Positions 25,581-35,269 of a stretch of 64,000 nt of DNA are shown piece after piece. How positions within the stretch are numbered: the first letter of the stretch is position 1; each line of letters starts with the position of its first letter. The DNA lies in NCBI RefSeq assembly GCF_000738005.1, contig NZ_JHAL01000002.1, positions 1,362,634 to 1,426,633 on the forward strand, in the 5' to 3' direction. A program made the position numbers and the translations under genes. Source of the stretch: Bifidobacterium crudilactis (GTDB taxonomy: Bacteria; Actinomycetota; Actinomycetes; Actinomycetales; Bifidobacteriaceae). Under the pieces are notes generated by a model. That model was not told the DNA's origin. It did not search any database and worked only from the letters and a program-made list of their open reading frames with translations.

Positions 25581-26906
25581 CTATAAGCCCAATTCCGAAA
25601 GCACGCCGTCGAGGATATCAATGCCCCTCTTGGCTTCCTCCGGGGTAATCACGCAAGGCGGCACCACATGGATGCGATTGTCATGCACATCGACCAGCAG
25701 ACCGGCATCCATCGCCTTGCTGTGAATCGCCGACATCGTCTCACCGTCAAGCATGTCCTTGCTTTTACGGTCAGCGACCATTTCAGCCACCCACATCACG
25801 CCCTTGCCTCGGACGTCACCGATATGCTCGTGCTTGCTTTTGAGGTCGTTGAGTCCGGCGGAAATGACGTCCTCTCCGACGCGATGAGCATTGCCGACGA
25901 TATCTTCCGCCTCCATCGCCTCCTGCGCCGCGACGATGGAAGCCATGGCCAGAGGATGGCCCGAGTAGGTGAGACCACCGGGGAACACCCGTTCATCGAA
26001 GCTGTGGGCAATCTCGTCGGAGAAAATCACTCCGCCTGCGGGCACGTATCCGGAGTTGCATCCCTTGGCGAAGGAGATGAGGTCGGGAACATAATCGAAG
26101 GCATCCAGTGCGAACCATTCACCGGTGCGCCCGAAACCTGCCATAACCTCGTCGGTAATCATCAGGATGCCGTATTTCCTGGTAATCTCACGAATACCCT
26201 TGAAATAGTCCTTTGGCGGCACCATGACACCCGCAGTCCCCGGAATGGATTCCAGCAGCACAGCGGCGATGGTGTCGGGACCTTCGAAACGAACCACCTG
26301 CTCGAAATGCTCCAAGGCGCGGGCGCATTCCTCATCTTCGGTCTGCGCGAAGAACGGGGAGCGATACAGATACGGCGTCATGATGTGCACATGTCCGCGC
26401 GAGAAGTCGTTCGGCTTCCTACGCCAATCGCCGGTGGCGGAGATGGCTGCTCCCGTGTTGCCGTGGTAGCTGCGGTAGGAGGAGATGATTTTGTCTCGGC
26501 CGGTGAACTGCCTGGCCGCCCGTATGGCGTTTTCATTCGCGTCCGCACCTGCGTTGGTGAAGAACACCTTGGAAAAGCCTTCGGGGGCACGCTTGGCCAC
26601 CAGGTTCGCGGCACGGCCACGCGCAAGGTTGGCATACCCCGGCCCCAGGGTGCACATCAGCTGTGACTGCTCAGCGATGCCCGCGAGCACTTTCGGATGC
26701 TGGTAGCCTATGTTCACATTCACCAACTGGCTGGTGAAGTCGAGATATTCCTTGCCTTCAGCATCCACCAGCGTGGACCCGTGGCCCGTCACGATTTCGA
26801 ACGGATGTATCTTCTTCTGCGCGCTCCAGGAATGGAACACATGGGCTCTGTCCAAAGCCACAGCGTCATCCCAAATCGCCGAATCCTCAGGAAATTCATG
26901 TCCCAT
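25581..26906 (-). CDS. Class III pyridoxal-phosphate aminotransferase
   Basis: 441 aa. The PLP-binding Lys lies in DLISFAKGCNSGYVPAGGV (about residue 270), with the Asp of ITDEVMAGFGRTGEWF upstream and SYHGNTGAA in the N-terminal half. The omega-aminotransferase family includes GABA, taurine-pyruvate and beta-alanine enzymes; the active-site phrase here resembles taurine or omega-amino acid:pyruvate types, but substrate is unproven. Its neighbours are an SDR and two amino acid or metabolite transporters, so a shared amino acid pathway is possible. Confidence 0.9.
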   Translation of the reverse strand: MGHEFPEDSAIWDDAVALDRAHVFHSWSAQKKIHPFEIVTGHGSTLVDAEGKEYLDFTSQLVNVNIGYQHPKVLAGIAEQSQLMCTLGPGYANLARGRAANLVAKRAPEGFSKVFFTNAGADANENAIRAARQFTGRDKIISSYRSYHGNTGAAISATGDWRRKPNDFSRGHVHIMTPYLYRSPFFAQTEDEECARALEHFEQVVRFEGPDTIAAVLLESIPGTAGVMVPPKDYFKGIREITRKYGILMITDEVMAGFGRTGEWFALDAFDYVPDLISFAKGCNSGYVPAGGVIFSDEIAHSFDERVFPGGLTYSGHPLAMASIVAAQEAMEAEDIVGNAHRVGEDVISAGLNDLKSKHEHIGDVRGKGVMWVAEMVADRKSKDMLDGETMSAIHSKAMDAGLLVDVHDNRIHVVPPCVITPEEAKRGIDILDGVLSELGL

Positions 26907-27078
26907 TGTGCGCTCCTCACCATCTCAGTCACCGTATGCCGATGTGCATGATTCTTATCGGATGGCTTGATTCTTCGACATGAACATTTCTCGGTCATTT
27001 CACGGTCTGCGAGGAATGATGAGGGCGACACCGGAGACGCTCCTGCGGTGAACGCCACCGGAGCTTCGAGGTGAGTGG

Positions 27079-28044
27079 TCAGAAGCCGAGACGGGTGCGG
27101 CCGAACTGGTCAAGCCAGCGAAGGATCGAACCTTCCCTCAGCGCCCACGGGCATATCTCAACCTGTTCCACATCCAGCATGCACATGATTTCGGAGGCCA
27201 CGATGCCGCCTCCCACGATCTGGACGGTCCGTTCCACCGTGATACCCGGCAACGCCACGCGCTGTTCCGGGGAGATGGCGGCGAGACGGGGAATCCAATC
27301 GTCCAGCTGCGCCCTGGTCATAATCCAGCTGTCACCGGAAGGAGTCTGCACGATATTGCCCGCGAGACGCGCCAATGACCGGAAGGTCTTGGAAGTCGCC
27401 ACGGCGTGATCCGGGCTCTTCTCAGAGTCGAAGGCCTTGGCGATAGGCGCCATGATGTCCCGCACCTTTTCTCGCACCGATTCCAGTTCCTTGGCACTCG
27501 CCATGCCTTCGGGAAGAAGCTCACGCGTGATGCGACCGGCCCCTGCGGGCACGGACAGGGCAAGTGAAGGGTCTTCATCGGCTCCCAACGCGACCTCCAA
27601 CGAGCCTCCGCCGATGTCCAGCACGAGAAGACGCCCCGCATCCCAGCCGTACCAGCGTCTCGCCGCAAGGAAGGTCAGACGGGCCTCGTCATTGCCCGAC
27701 AGCACCACGACACCCTGCCCGATGTGCTGCTCGATCTGCTGCAAGATCTTCGAACCGTTCGGCGCCTCACGGATGGCCGAGGTCGCCATCGGCAGCAATT
27801 GCGTGACATTGTATTCCTCGGCAAGCTTCATCCCCTGGTCGACGCCTGCCAGAATCGCCTCGATACCGGCTTTCTTGATGCAGCCGTCCTCTTTGAGATA
27901 CTGCATCAGCCGCACTGTGGACTTGGTCGAAGCCTCGGGGTCGGGCCTGGAACCGGGTGCCGCATCAACAATGAGCATATGAATCGTATTGGAGCCTATA
28001 TCGAGCACTCCCAAACGGGTGGTATCCGAACGATGTTTAGCCAT
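27079..28044 (-). CDS. ppx: Exopolyphosphatase / guanosine pentaphosphatase (Ppx/GppA)
   Basis: 321 aa of the ASKHA fold. LGVLDIGSNTIHMLIVD near the N-terminus is phosphate motif 1, LLVLDIGGGSLEVALG is motif 2 and VQIVGGGIVASEIM is the adenosine-like motif. This is the short Ppx1 type of actinobacteria. It removes terminal phosphates from polyphosphate. Start at 28044; an in-frame ATG at 28089 adds a poorly conserved stretch. It is first downstream of def and glmM on the same strand (74 bp gap). Confidence 0.92.
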   Translation of the reverse strand: MAKHRSDTTRLGVLDIGSNTIHMLIVDAAPGSRPDPEASTKSTVRLMQYLKEDGCIKKAGIEAILAGVDQGMKLAEEYNVTQLLPMATSAIREAPNGSKILQQIEQHIGQGVVVLSGNDEARLTFLAARRWYGWDAGRLLVLDIGGGSLEVALGADEDPSLALSVPAGAGRITRELLPEGMASAKELESVREKVRDIMAPIAKAFDSEKSPDHAVATSKTFRSLARLAGNIVQTPSGDSWIMTRAQLDDWIPRLAAISPEQRVALPGITVERTVQIVGGGIVASEIMCMLDVEQVEICPWALREGSILRWLDQFGRTRLGF

Positions 28045-28118
28045 GATTCTCGACTGTAGCAAGCACCATCGCCGTAAGGCGGCCTTCATTCCTCAGCCAT
28101 GTGGCGTAATCGTCGAAT

Positions 28119-28820
28119 TCAGAGCACAAAACCCAGTTCCTTCGCGGCATCGCTGGGGGTAGGGTCATACGACCACAGTTCCTCGAGATTCTCGTTGGTC
28201 GTCAGACTGCGAATCTCCGCCTTGTCGATGTAGAGTTCGCCGGAGAGATGGTCGGTCTCGTGCTGGAAAATGCGGGCAGGCCAGCCATGCAGATGCTCTT
28301 CGTGCTGCTTGCCTTTGGCGTCCTCCCACCGTGCGGTGATGTCCAGCCAACGCCGACGGACCGCCTGATAGCCATCGAAGGAGAGACATCCTTCATAGAA
28401 GCTGCGCGTGGCATCGCCTATCGGCTCATAACTGGGATTGATGATCTCGTGGAAGGGCAATTCCGCTATTTCACGCGGATCGTCGTATTCCTCATCCTCT
28501 GCCGTGTCCACGATGCCCGCATCATAATCGTCGCCGCTCTCATCGTCGGCACGCACATGGTCCTCGACGACGGCTATGGCGAGACCCACACCAATCTGAG
28601 GACCCGCAAGCCCCACACCAGGAGCCTCGAGCATCGTGATGCGCATGGCATTGATAAGCCGGGCCAGGGTCCTTCTGGACAGCTGTCCGTCCACGCGTTC
28701 GGTTTGCTGACGCAGCACCACCTCGCCTGCCTGAACAATCGGCAGCAGATGCTTCCTTCCGGCATCGTGCAGCAACTGCTCGACTTCCTGATTCCACGTT
28801 GTGGCGTTTCGCACCGTCAT
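28119..28820 (-). CDS. def: Peptide deformylase
   Basis: 233 aa. The three metal-site motifs are GVGLAGPQIGV, EGCLSF and HETDHL (HExDH), all intact, giving the Fe/Zn site that removes formyl from new N-termini. Between the first and second lies an acidic insert (ADDESGDDYDAGIVDTAEDE) of about 25 residues not seen in typical Def. Start at the ATG at 28820 with AGGAA upstream; a TTG two codons earlier is a lesser choice. It follows glmM by 10 bp. Confidence 0.95.
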   Translation of the reverse strand: MTVRNATTWNQEVEQLLHDAGRKHLLPIVQAGEVVLRQQTERVDGQLSRRTLARLINAMRITMLEAPGVGLAGPQIGVGLAIAVVEDHVRADDESGDDYDAGIVDTAEDEEYDDPREIAELPFHEIINPSYEPIGDATRSFYEGCLSFDGYQAVRRRWLDITARWEDAKGKQHEEHLHGWPARIFQHETDHLSGELYIDKAEIRSLTTNENLEELWSYDPTPSDAAKELGFVL

Positions 28821-28830
28821 CTCCAAATTC

Positions 28831-30204
28831 CTACAGACTCAATTCGTCGGCCACGACCTGCGCCAAACGATGGCAGACCTCGTCAGCCTGCTGCTGGGTC
28901 TCCGCCTCAGCCATAACACGGACCAGTGGCTCGGTGCCGCTCGGACGCAACAGCACCCTGCCGGTCTCGCCCAACAAGGCCTCTTCGCGTTCCACCGCAG
29001 CCTGCACCTTCGCGTTGGTCGGTGCGGCGAGTTTATCGACATTGGGAACGTTGATCAGCTGCTGCGGCAATTGCGGGAAGTCGGCGGCCAATTCCTTGAG
29101 GCTGCGCCCGGTACGAACCACCTCATTGGCGAGTGTCAGCGCGGTCAGAGTACCGTCACCGGTGGTGGCGAACTCGCGGTTGATGACATGGCCGGACTGT
29201 TCACCGCCGAGGGTGAACCCTCCACGCAGCATTTCCTCCAACACATAGCGATCACCCACACCGGTCTGCACCGTGGCGATGCCCATATCCTTCAGCGCGA
29301 GCTTCAACCCGAGATTGCTCATGACGGTGACCACCAAAGTGTTGTTGGCCAGCTTGCCCTCGCGCTGCTTGGCGTGGGCCAGAATCCCCATGATCTGGTC
29401 GCCGTTGACCATTGTGCCATCCTCGTCGACCGCAAGGCACCTGTCGGCATCCCCGTCGAAGGCCACTCCCATCACGGCGTCGGAAGCCTTCACCATGGCC
29501 TGCAGCTGCTCCGGATGCGTGGAACCCGCATGCTTGTTGATGTTGTATCCGTCAGGCGAAGCATTGATGACCACCACATCGGCACCCGCCTGGCGAAGGG
29601 CCTCCGGTGCCACCACCGATGTGGCGCCGTTCGCGCAGTCGGCGACGATGCGAAGGCCCGCCAAAGGCTTCGGTCTGGTCTTATCCGCGCCTGTCGGCGC
29701 AACGGCACTCACCAGGTGGTCGATGTACATATTCGTCGCGGTGACCGTGTCGTGGGACACACGTCCGACGCCCTCGCCGGTCGGCCGTTCCCACTCGGCT
29801 CCGAGAACCTTCTCGATTTCGTCCTCTTTGGTGTCGGCGAGCTTGAACCCGCCCCGGGCGAAGAATTTGATGCCGTTGTCGGGCATGGGATTATGCGATG
29901 CGGAGATAACCGCACCCATCTCGACGTTCAGCACCGACGTCAGATAGGCGATGCCGGGCGTAGGGATGATGCCGACATCGATGACATCGAAGCCGCCCGA
30001 GCTCATGCCCGCAGCAAGGGCGGACGCCAGAAAATCGCCTGAAACACGGGTGTCGCGACCTATCAGCGCACGTCGACGCCCACCGTTCTGGTCGCTGCTC
30101 CCCAACACCCGAACGGCCGCATCACCCAAATCCAAAGCCAACTGCGCCGTCAGCTTCCTATTGGCCAATCCTCGCACGCCGTCAGTTCCAAATAGCCTTG
30201 GCAT
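28831..30204 (-). CDS. glmM: Phosphoglucosamine mutase GlmM
   Basis: 457 aa. Converts glucosamine-6-phosphate to glucosamine-1-phosphate for peptidoglycan precursor synthesis. Starts MPRLFGTDGVRGLAN, contains the phosphoserine loop ISASHNPMPDNGIKFF (about 100-115), metal loop GVAFDGDADRCLAVDEDG and sugar loop EQSGH. The C-terminal phosphate loop RPSGTEPLVRVMAEA is intact. Start at 30204 matches the family; an upstream in-frame start at 30234 is unnecessary. Confidence 0.97.
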   Translation of the reverse strand: MPRLFGTDGVRGLANRKLTAQLALDLGDAAVRVLGSSDQNGGRRRALIGRDTRVSGDFLASALAAGMSSGGFDVIDVGIIPTPGIAYLTSVLNVEMGAVISASHNPMPDNGIKFFARGGFKLADTKEDEIEKVLGAEWERPTGEGVGRVSHDTVTATNMYIDHLVSAVAPTGADKTRPKPLAGLRIVADCANGATSVVAPEALRQAGADVVVINASPDGYNINKHAGSTHPEQLQAMVKASDAVMGVAFDGDADRCLAVDEDGTMVNGDQIMGILAHAKQREGKLANNTLVVTVMSNLGLKLALKDMGIATVQTGVGDRYVLEEMLRGGFTLGGEQSGHVINREFATTGDGTLTALTLANEVVRTGRSLKELAADFPQLPQQLINVPNVDKLAAPTNAKVQAAVEREEALLGETGRVLLRPSGTEPLVRVMAEAETQQQADEVCHRLAQVVADELSL

Positions 30205-30351
30205 CTTGCTCCTCGTCTCTGCGCTTATCACCACGATATATGGTAACCGTCACGATGCATATTGCTGCATGCAGTCGTGCAATCGACCGGAACTCTTCGC
30301 ATTTGGCACGAATCGAACCATCACTGCTTGTAACCGCCGCGAAAAGCTCCG

Positions 30352-30391
30352 AAAAAACGGCACCGCCCTGCAAGGATGAACCATGCAGGGC
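30352..30391 (-). terminator. Rho-independent terminator of pepN
   Basis: GCCCTGCA (30365-30372) pairs with TGCAGGGC (30384-30391); on the minus strand the stem is followed by a six-T run at 30352-30357. It lies 38 bp past the pepN stop and before the glmM promoter. Confidence 0.85.
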
Positions 30392-30428
30392 AGTCCCGTC
30401 AACCGTTCCCGGCCGTCGTCACCGATGC

Positions 30429-33047
30429 TCAGGCGAGCTGCTCGTTGAAGCTGCGGACCTTGAGAGTACGGCGTGATTCCTCGGTGTTCTTGATGATCAT
30501 GCCTCTGAGCGCACGGTCTGCATCCTGGTGGGATTCAAGCCACTGCTCCCCTGCCTTGACCAGCTTGGTCGGGTCGGCGTAACGCGGGTAGAGACCACGT
30601 CCGGAAAGCGGGTCGATGAGGCTTTCGGCGACGTGGAAGGACTTGTTCTTCCAAATCCAGTCGACGCTGTCGAAATAGCGCTGCACGTAATCGACGTACA
30701 AAGCCGGGATCGCGTTATCCGAGAATCCTCCGGCGACCTCCTCGATCTGCGAGTTCGTGAGCTTCTCATCGTGCAGGGCGGCATCCCAAGCCCATGCCTT
30801 CACCTTGTCGGTAGGCACGGAGGCCTTCGCACCGATGGCGAATTCCCTGTTTTCCGTGGTGTCCTTCTTGGACAGTTCGGCATCGATCTCACCGTCAGCC
30901 AGAAGGTCCTGAGCTGCGAGCGCCGTGATAATCGCCCAACGCAGGTTGTTGTCAACAGTCAGACCTTCAAGCTTGAGGTCGCCCGAGAGCAGACCGCGAG
31001 CATGGTCCTCGAAATCAGGGTCAACGCCATATCCGAGGTATGAACGCACCAGCTGGAATTGCTCGTCGGAACCGGCTTCGCTCCGAAGCGCCAGATCCCA
31101 GAGCTGCTGCGCGACGAATGAGAGCACGGTCTCGCGGCGACGTCCGGCCACATAGCTGTGGGCAGCGGTCGACAGCTGTCCGATGGCGTAGCGGAAGGTG
31201 GTCGAATGCTTTTCGGTCGACAGAGCCTTCAAGGACAGCCCGATGAAACGTTCTGCAGGGTATTCGCCGTCACGCGTGACATCCCAGAAGCTCAGCCACA
31301 CCAATGCCCGGGCCAGTGAATCCTCGAAACGGTAGAGGTTTTCTTCGGCGAACTTCACCGACTCCTCATCGAGACGAATCTTCGTGTAGGTCAAGTCGTC
31401 GTCGTTGATTACCACGCAGGCGGGGCGCTTCTTGCCTACGACGGCATCCACCTGAGTGCTTTCACCGTCGACATCCAGCTCGAACCGTTCGGTGCGTACG
31501 ACCGAACCCTCCTCGTTCAGATCGTAGAAGCCTACCGCCAAACGGTGAGGACGCAGCACCGGGTATTCTTCCGGTGCGCTCTGCGTCAAGGTCATCGAGG
31601 TGATGACGCCCTGATCGTCGGTCTGCACATCCGAACTGATCGTGTTGATGCCCGACTGCTCCAGCCAGAGCTTCGACCAGGAATTCAGGTCTCGCCCCGA
31701 AGCCGCGGCGAGTTCGGCCAGCAGGTCGTTCAGCGTCGCGTTCGCGTAGGCGTACTTCTCCAGATAGTTGTGGATGCCCTTGAAGAAATCCTCACGCCCG
31801 ACGTAGGCGACCAGCTGTTTGAGCACGGAAGCGCCCTTGGCGTAGGTGATGCCATCGAAATTGACGTAGGTGTCGTTCAAATCGTTGATCGGCGCGACGA
31901 TGGGGTGCGTCGTCGAGAGCTGGTCCTCGCGCAGGGCCCAGCTTTTCTCGCCGGAGCAGAATGTGGCCCAGTCTCCCGACCATTCGGTGGCCTCTGCGGT
32001 CGCCAAGGTGGACATGAATTCGGCGAAGGACTCGTTGAGCCACAGATCGTTCCACCATTTCATCGTCACATAATCGCCGAACCACATATGCGCCAGCTCA
32101 TGCAGCACGGTTTCGACACGACGGTTTGCCACGGCATCGGTGACCTTCGATTCGAAGATGTACGAATCACGGAAGGTGACCATGCCGATGTTCTCCATCG
32201 CACCCGCGTTGTATTCCGGCACGAAGACCTGGTCGTATTTCGCGTATGGGTACGGCACGCCCCAGATGTTGGCGTAGAAGGCGAAACCCTTCTTGGTGAT
32301 GTCGAAGAGGTACTCGGCATCCTTGTCCATCGCATCCTTGAGCGCCTGACGGCAGTAGAGCGCCATCGGCACGGTGCGACCGTCCTCGTTGGCGTATTCG
32401 CTCGTCCACTTGGCGTACGGCCCTACGGCGAATGAGGTCAGGTATGAGCTCATCCTGGGCGTGGACTCGAACACCCAGCGCCGTATGCCCTCGGCCTGAC
32501 GGCCTTCTCCCAGCGTGCCGTCCTGCGTGAGACGATCGACGTTGTCGACCTTGGCAACCGGCATATTCGACACGACTTCCCAGCTTTGCGGGGCCTGGAC
32601 GGTGAAATCGAACACGGCCTTGAGATCGGGCTGGTCGAATACCGCATAGACACGGCGAGCGTCCGGCACCTCGAATTGGCTGTACAGATAGACGTTGCCA
32701 TCCGACGGGTCGACGCTGCGATGCAGGCCTTCACCCGTATTCGAATACTGGCAGCTGGCCACCACACGCACGGTATTGTGCTCGGCGAGACCGGATAGTT
32801 CGATTCTGCTGTCGACAAACACCTTGGACGCGTCGAGTTCCTCGCCGTTCAGCGTGATCTTCTCGACGGTGTTCGCGATAAGGTCCAAAAAGCTGTTCGA
32901 CCCCTGCTCGGCGTCAAAAGTGACAGTGGTGTCAGAGATGAAGTTCCTGGGGCCGACGGTGAGATCGAGCTCCACCGCATAGTGCGGATCGGACACGACG
33001 GCACTGCGTTCCTGCGCTTCAACTCTGGTGAGATTTGCTCCTGGCAT
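30429..33047 (-). CDS. pepN: Aminopeptidase N (M1 family)
   Basis: 872 aa zinc metallopeptidase that trims N-terminal residues from peptides in the cytoplasm. Exopeptidase motif NAGAMENIG and zinc site VLHELAHMWFG with the downstream ligand Glu (NESFAEFMSTL) are intact. The N-terminal beta domain and the long helical C-terminal ERAP1-like domain are both present, so the gene is full length. ATG at 33047 follows AAAGGAG. Confidence 0.96.
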   Translation of the reverse strand: MPGANLTRVEAQERSAVVSDPHYAVELDLTVGPRNFISDTTVTFDAEQGSNSFLDLIANTVEKITLNGEELDASKVFVDSRIELSGLAEHNTVRVVASCQYSNTGEGLHRSVDPSDGNVYLYSQFEVPDARRVYAVFDQPDLKAVFDFTVQAPQSWEVVSNMPVAKVDNVDRLTQDGTLGEGRQAEGIRRWVFESTPRMSSYLTSFAVGPYAKWTSEYANEDGRTVPMALYCRQALKDAMDKDAEYLFDITKKGFAFYANIWGVPYPYAKYDQVFVPEYNAGAMENIGMVTFRDSYIFESKVTDAVANRRVETVLHELAHMWFGDYVTMKWWNDLWLNESFAEFMSTLATAEATEWSGDWATFCSGEKSWALREDQLSTTHPIVAPINDLNDTYVNFDGITYAKGASVLKQLVAYVGREDFFKGIHNYLEKYAYANATLNDLLAELAAASGRDLNSWSKLWLEQSGINTISSDVQTDDQGVITSMTLTQSAPEEYPVLRPHRLAVGFYDLNEEGSVVRTERFELDVDGESTQVDAVVGKKRPACVVINDDDLTYTKIRLDEESVKFAEENLYRFEDSLARALVWLSFWDVTRDGEYPAERFIGLSLKALSTEKHSTTFRYAIGQLSTAAHSYVAGRRRETVLSFVAQQLWDLALRSEAGSDEQFQLVRSYLGYGVDPDFEDHARGLLSGDLKLEGLTVDNNLRWAIITALAAQDLLADGEIDAELSKKDTTENREFAIGAKASVPTDKVKAWAWDAALHDEKLTNSQIEEVAGGFSDNAIPALYVDYVQRYFDSVDWIWKNKSFHVAESLIDPLSGRGLYPRYADPTKLVKAGEQWLESHQDADRALRGMIIKNTEESRRTLKVRSFNEQLA

Positions 33048-33274
33048 TGCACTCCTTTTGCATACATGTGCGGCTTCTGACCGCTTCCCCCGACTCTGGC
33101 CGGTCAAACATATTCGTCAGCTAGCCTATCGCGTTCTCAAACAAATGTCTGTTCCGACGAATGATCCGATGCGCACTTGCGGCCTTCTCCGTCCCCATCG
33201 GCACAGCTTCGGGTATTCTACGCACCAGGCACAGAGCACCAAGAGCACGCACCGCCCGCCGGCGCATCTGAAGG
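33048..33274. other. Intergenic region before pepN
   Basis: Together with the following terminator this is about 300 bp between pepN and rnj on the same strand. It should hold the pepN promoter. No gene or repeat was seen. Confidence 0.35.
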
Positions 33275-33321
33275 TGTGAAACAACAGGAACGCATGCCCG
33301 AATCAATGGACATGCGTTCCT
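33275..33321 (-). terminator. Terminator downstream of rnj
   Basis: AGGAACGCATG (33286-33296) pairs perfectly with CATGCGTTCCT (33311-33321). On the minus strand it is followed by TGTTGTTTCA, a modest T-rich tail. It is 25 bp past the rnj stop. Confidence 0.75.
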
Positions 33322-33345
33322 GAAAGGACCCGCTATCGGTTATAT

Positions 33346-35181
33346 TCAGTCCTGCTTCTGAACATCCTGAGCGAGATCCGCAACGACCGGCACGATCATC
33401 GGGCGACGGTGCAGCTTGCGCGACACCCATCCACCGAGCGTGCGGCGCATGATCTGCTGCAGCTGATAGGTGCTGCGAGTGCCCTGCATCATCGCATCCT
33501 GCAACTGCTGGGTTATCTGCTCGCGAACCTTGACGAATTCGCTCTCATCCTCGGCGACGGCATTCAGGAAGATCTTCGGCCCGGAAACCACGTCGGAGGA
33601 CTCCGTATCTACCACGGCGAAGGCGGAAACGAAACCTTCGGAACCGAGAATACGACGCTTCTCGAGTTCGTCATCGGTCAGCTCACCGACCGAATCGCCA
33701 TCGACATACACGTATCCACAAGGTACCGAACCCACCACTGCAGCCTGGCCGTGGTACAGATCCACCACATCGCCATCCTCGGCAAGCACCACATTCTGCG
33801 GATCGACTCCCGTCTTGACCGCAATCAGACCATTAGCCACCAGGTGACGGTTCTCGCCGTGGATAGGCATCGCGCACTTAGGCTGAACGATGTTGTAGAA
33901 GTACAGCAGCTCACCCTCGTCGGCATGTCCGGAAACGTGGATGGCGGCATTGTCCTTGTTGATAACGCGGGCGCCCATACGAATGAGCTTGTTGATGACG
34001 CGGTACACGCCATGCTCGTTACCCGGAATCAGCGAGCTGGCCAGCACCACGGTATCGAACTCGTTCACGGTGATGTCACGATGCGTGCCATCCGCGATAC
34101 GACCCAGTGCGGCCATGGGCTCACCCTGCGAACCGGTGCACATATACACGATTTTGTCGTCCTGGATGTCATGCGCCTGCTTGAGGTCCACAACCGTGTT
34201 CTCAGGAAGATGCAAATAACCCAGATCAGAGGCGATGCCCATGTTACGAACCATCGAGCGTCCGACGAAGACCACCTTGCGACCGTTCTTGTGCGCGGCA
34301 TCCACAACCTGCTGCACACGGTGCACGTGGCTGGAGAAGCTGGCGACGATGATCTTGCGCGTGGCCTCGGCAAAGGCACGATCCAGTGCAGGGCCGATCG
34401 TGGTCTCGGGCTTGACGAATCCCGGAACCTCGGCGTTGGTGGAGTCCACCATCAGCAGATCGACACCCTGCTCGCCCAGACGGCTGAACTCGCGAAGATC
34501 GGTGATCTTATGGTCCAAAGGCAGCTGATCCAGCTTCATGTCGCCGGTGTCGATGATATGGCCTGCCGGGGTTTTGACCGACACGGCCAGAGCATCGGGA
34601 ATCGAATGCGTCACGGTGATGAATTCAAGTGTGAAGGGACCGACCTTCAGCTTGTCTCGCCCCTCGACCTCGACCTTGGTCGGGTTCAGACGATGCTCTT
34701 TGCACTTCGCATCGACGAAAGCGAGGGTCAGCTTGGAGCCGATCAGAGGGATATCAGGTCGCAGCTTCAACAGATAGGGCACGCCACCGATGTGGTCCTC
34801 GTGGCCGTGGGTGAGCACCAAGGCATCGACCTCATCGAGCCGATCCTTGATATAGCTGAAATCGGGCAGAATCAGATCGACACCCGGCTGCTCCTCTTCG
34901 GGGAACAGCACACCGCAGTCAATGAGCAGAATATGACCGTTGTATTCGATCACATTCATGTTGCGGCCGATTTCGCCCAGACCACCCAGCGGCACGATGC
35001 GCATGGAGCCCTTGCGATACTTGGGCGGCGGGACCAGCACGACTTCCTGCTGCTCTACCTTGTCTCTCGAATTGCGGGTGTTCCCCTGCCGCGAACGACC
35101 ACGGCCGGCTCCCTTCGAGCGACCCTTCCCCGCGGATTGACGATTGTTGCTACGTGTCTTCGTTTCTTGTTCTTTTGCCAT
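33346..35181 (-). CDS. rnj: Ribonuclease J
   Basis: 611 aa. A basic, disordered N-terminus (TRSNNRQSAGKGRSKGAGRG, about residues 10-45) precedes a metallo-beta-lactamase/beta-CASP core: VLTHGHEDHIGG (motif 2), DTGDMKLDQ, the beta-CASP ASFSSHVHRVQ and HVSGHADEGEL, then a C-terminal domain. RNase J combines 5' exonuclease and endonuclease activity in mRNA decay and rRNA maturation. Start ATG at 35181; a GTG two codons earlier is possible. dapA and dapB lie upstream on the same strand. Confidence 0.95.
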   Translation of the reverse strand: MAKEQETKTRSNNRQSAGKGRSKGAGRGRSRQGNTRNSRDKVEQQEVVLVPPPKYRKGSMRIVPLGGLGEIGRNMNVIEYNGHILLIDCGVLFPEEEQPGVDLILPDFSYIKDRLDEVDALVLTHGHEDHIGGVPYLLKLRPDIPLIGSKLTLAFVDAKCKEHRLNPTKVEVEGRDKLKVGPFTLEFITVTHSIPDALAVSVKTPAGHIIDTGDMKLDQLPLDHKITDLREFSRLGEQGVDLLMVDSTNAEVPGFVKPETTIGPALDRAFAEATRKIIVASFSSHVHRVQQVVDAAHKNGRKVVFVGRSMVRNMGIASDLGYLHLPENTVVDLKQAHDIQDDKIVYMCTGSQGEPMAALGRIADGTHRDITVNEFDTVVLASSLIPGNEHGVYRVINKLIRMGARVINKDNAAIHVSGHADEGELLYFYNIVQPKCAMPIHGENRHLVANGLIAVKTGVDPQNVVLAEDGDVVDLYHGQAAVVGSVPCGYVYVDGDSVGELTDDELEKRRILGSEGFVSAFAVVDTESSDVVSGPKIFLNAVAEDESEFVKVREQITQQLQDAMMQGTRSTYQLQQIMRRTLGGWVSRKLHRRPMIVPVVADLAQDVQKQD

Positions 35182-35269
35182 TCTCACTTGATTTTCTGTT
35201 ATGGTGCCTCCGCCTGTACGGAAGCGACGTTCGACATTCGGCGAACGCGAAGTGCGTCAGAGGTGCCGC

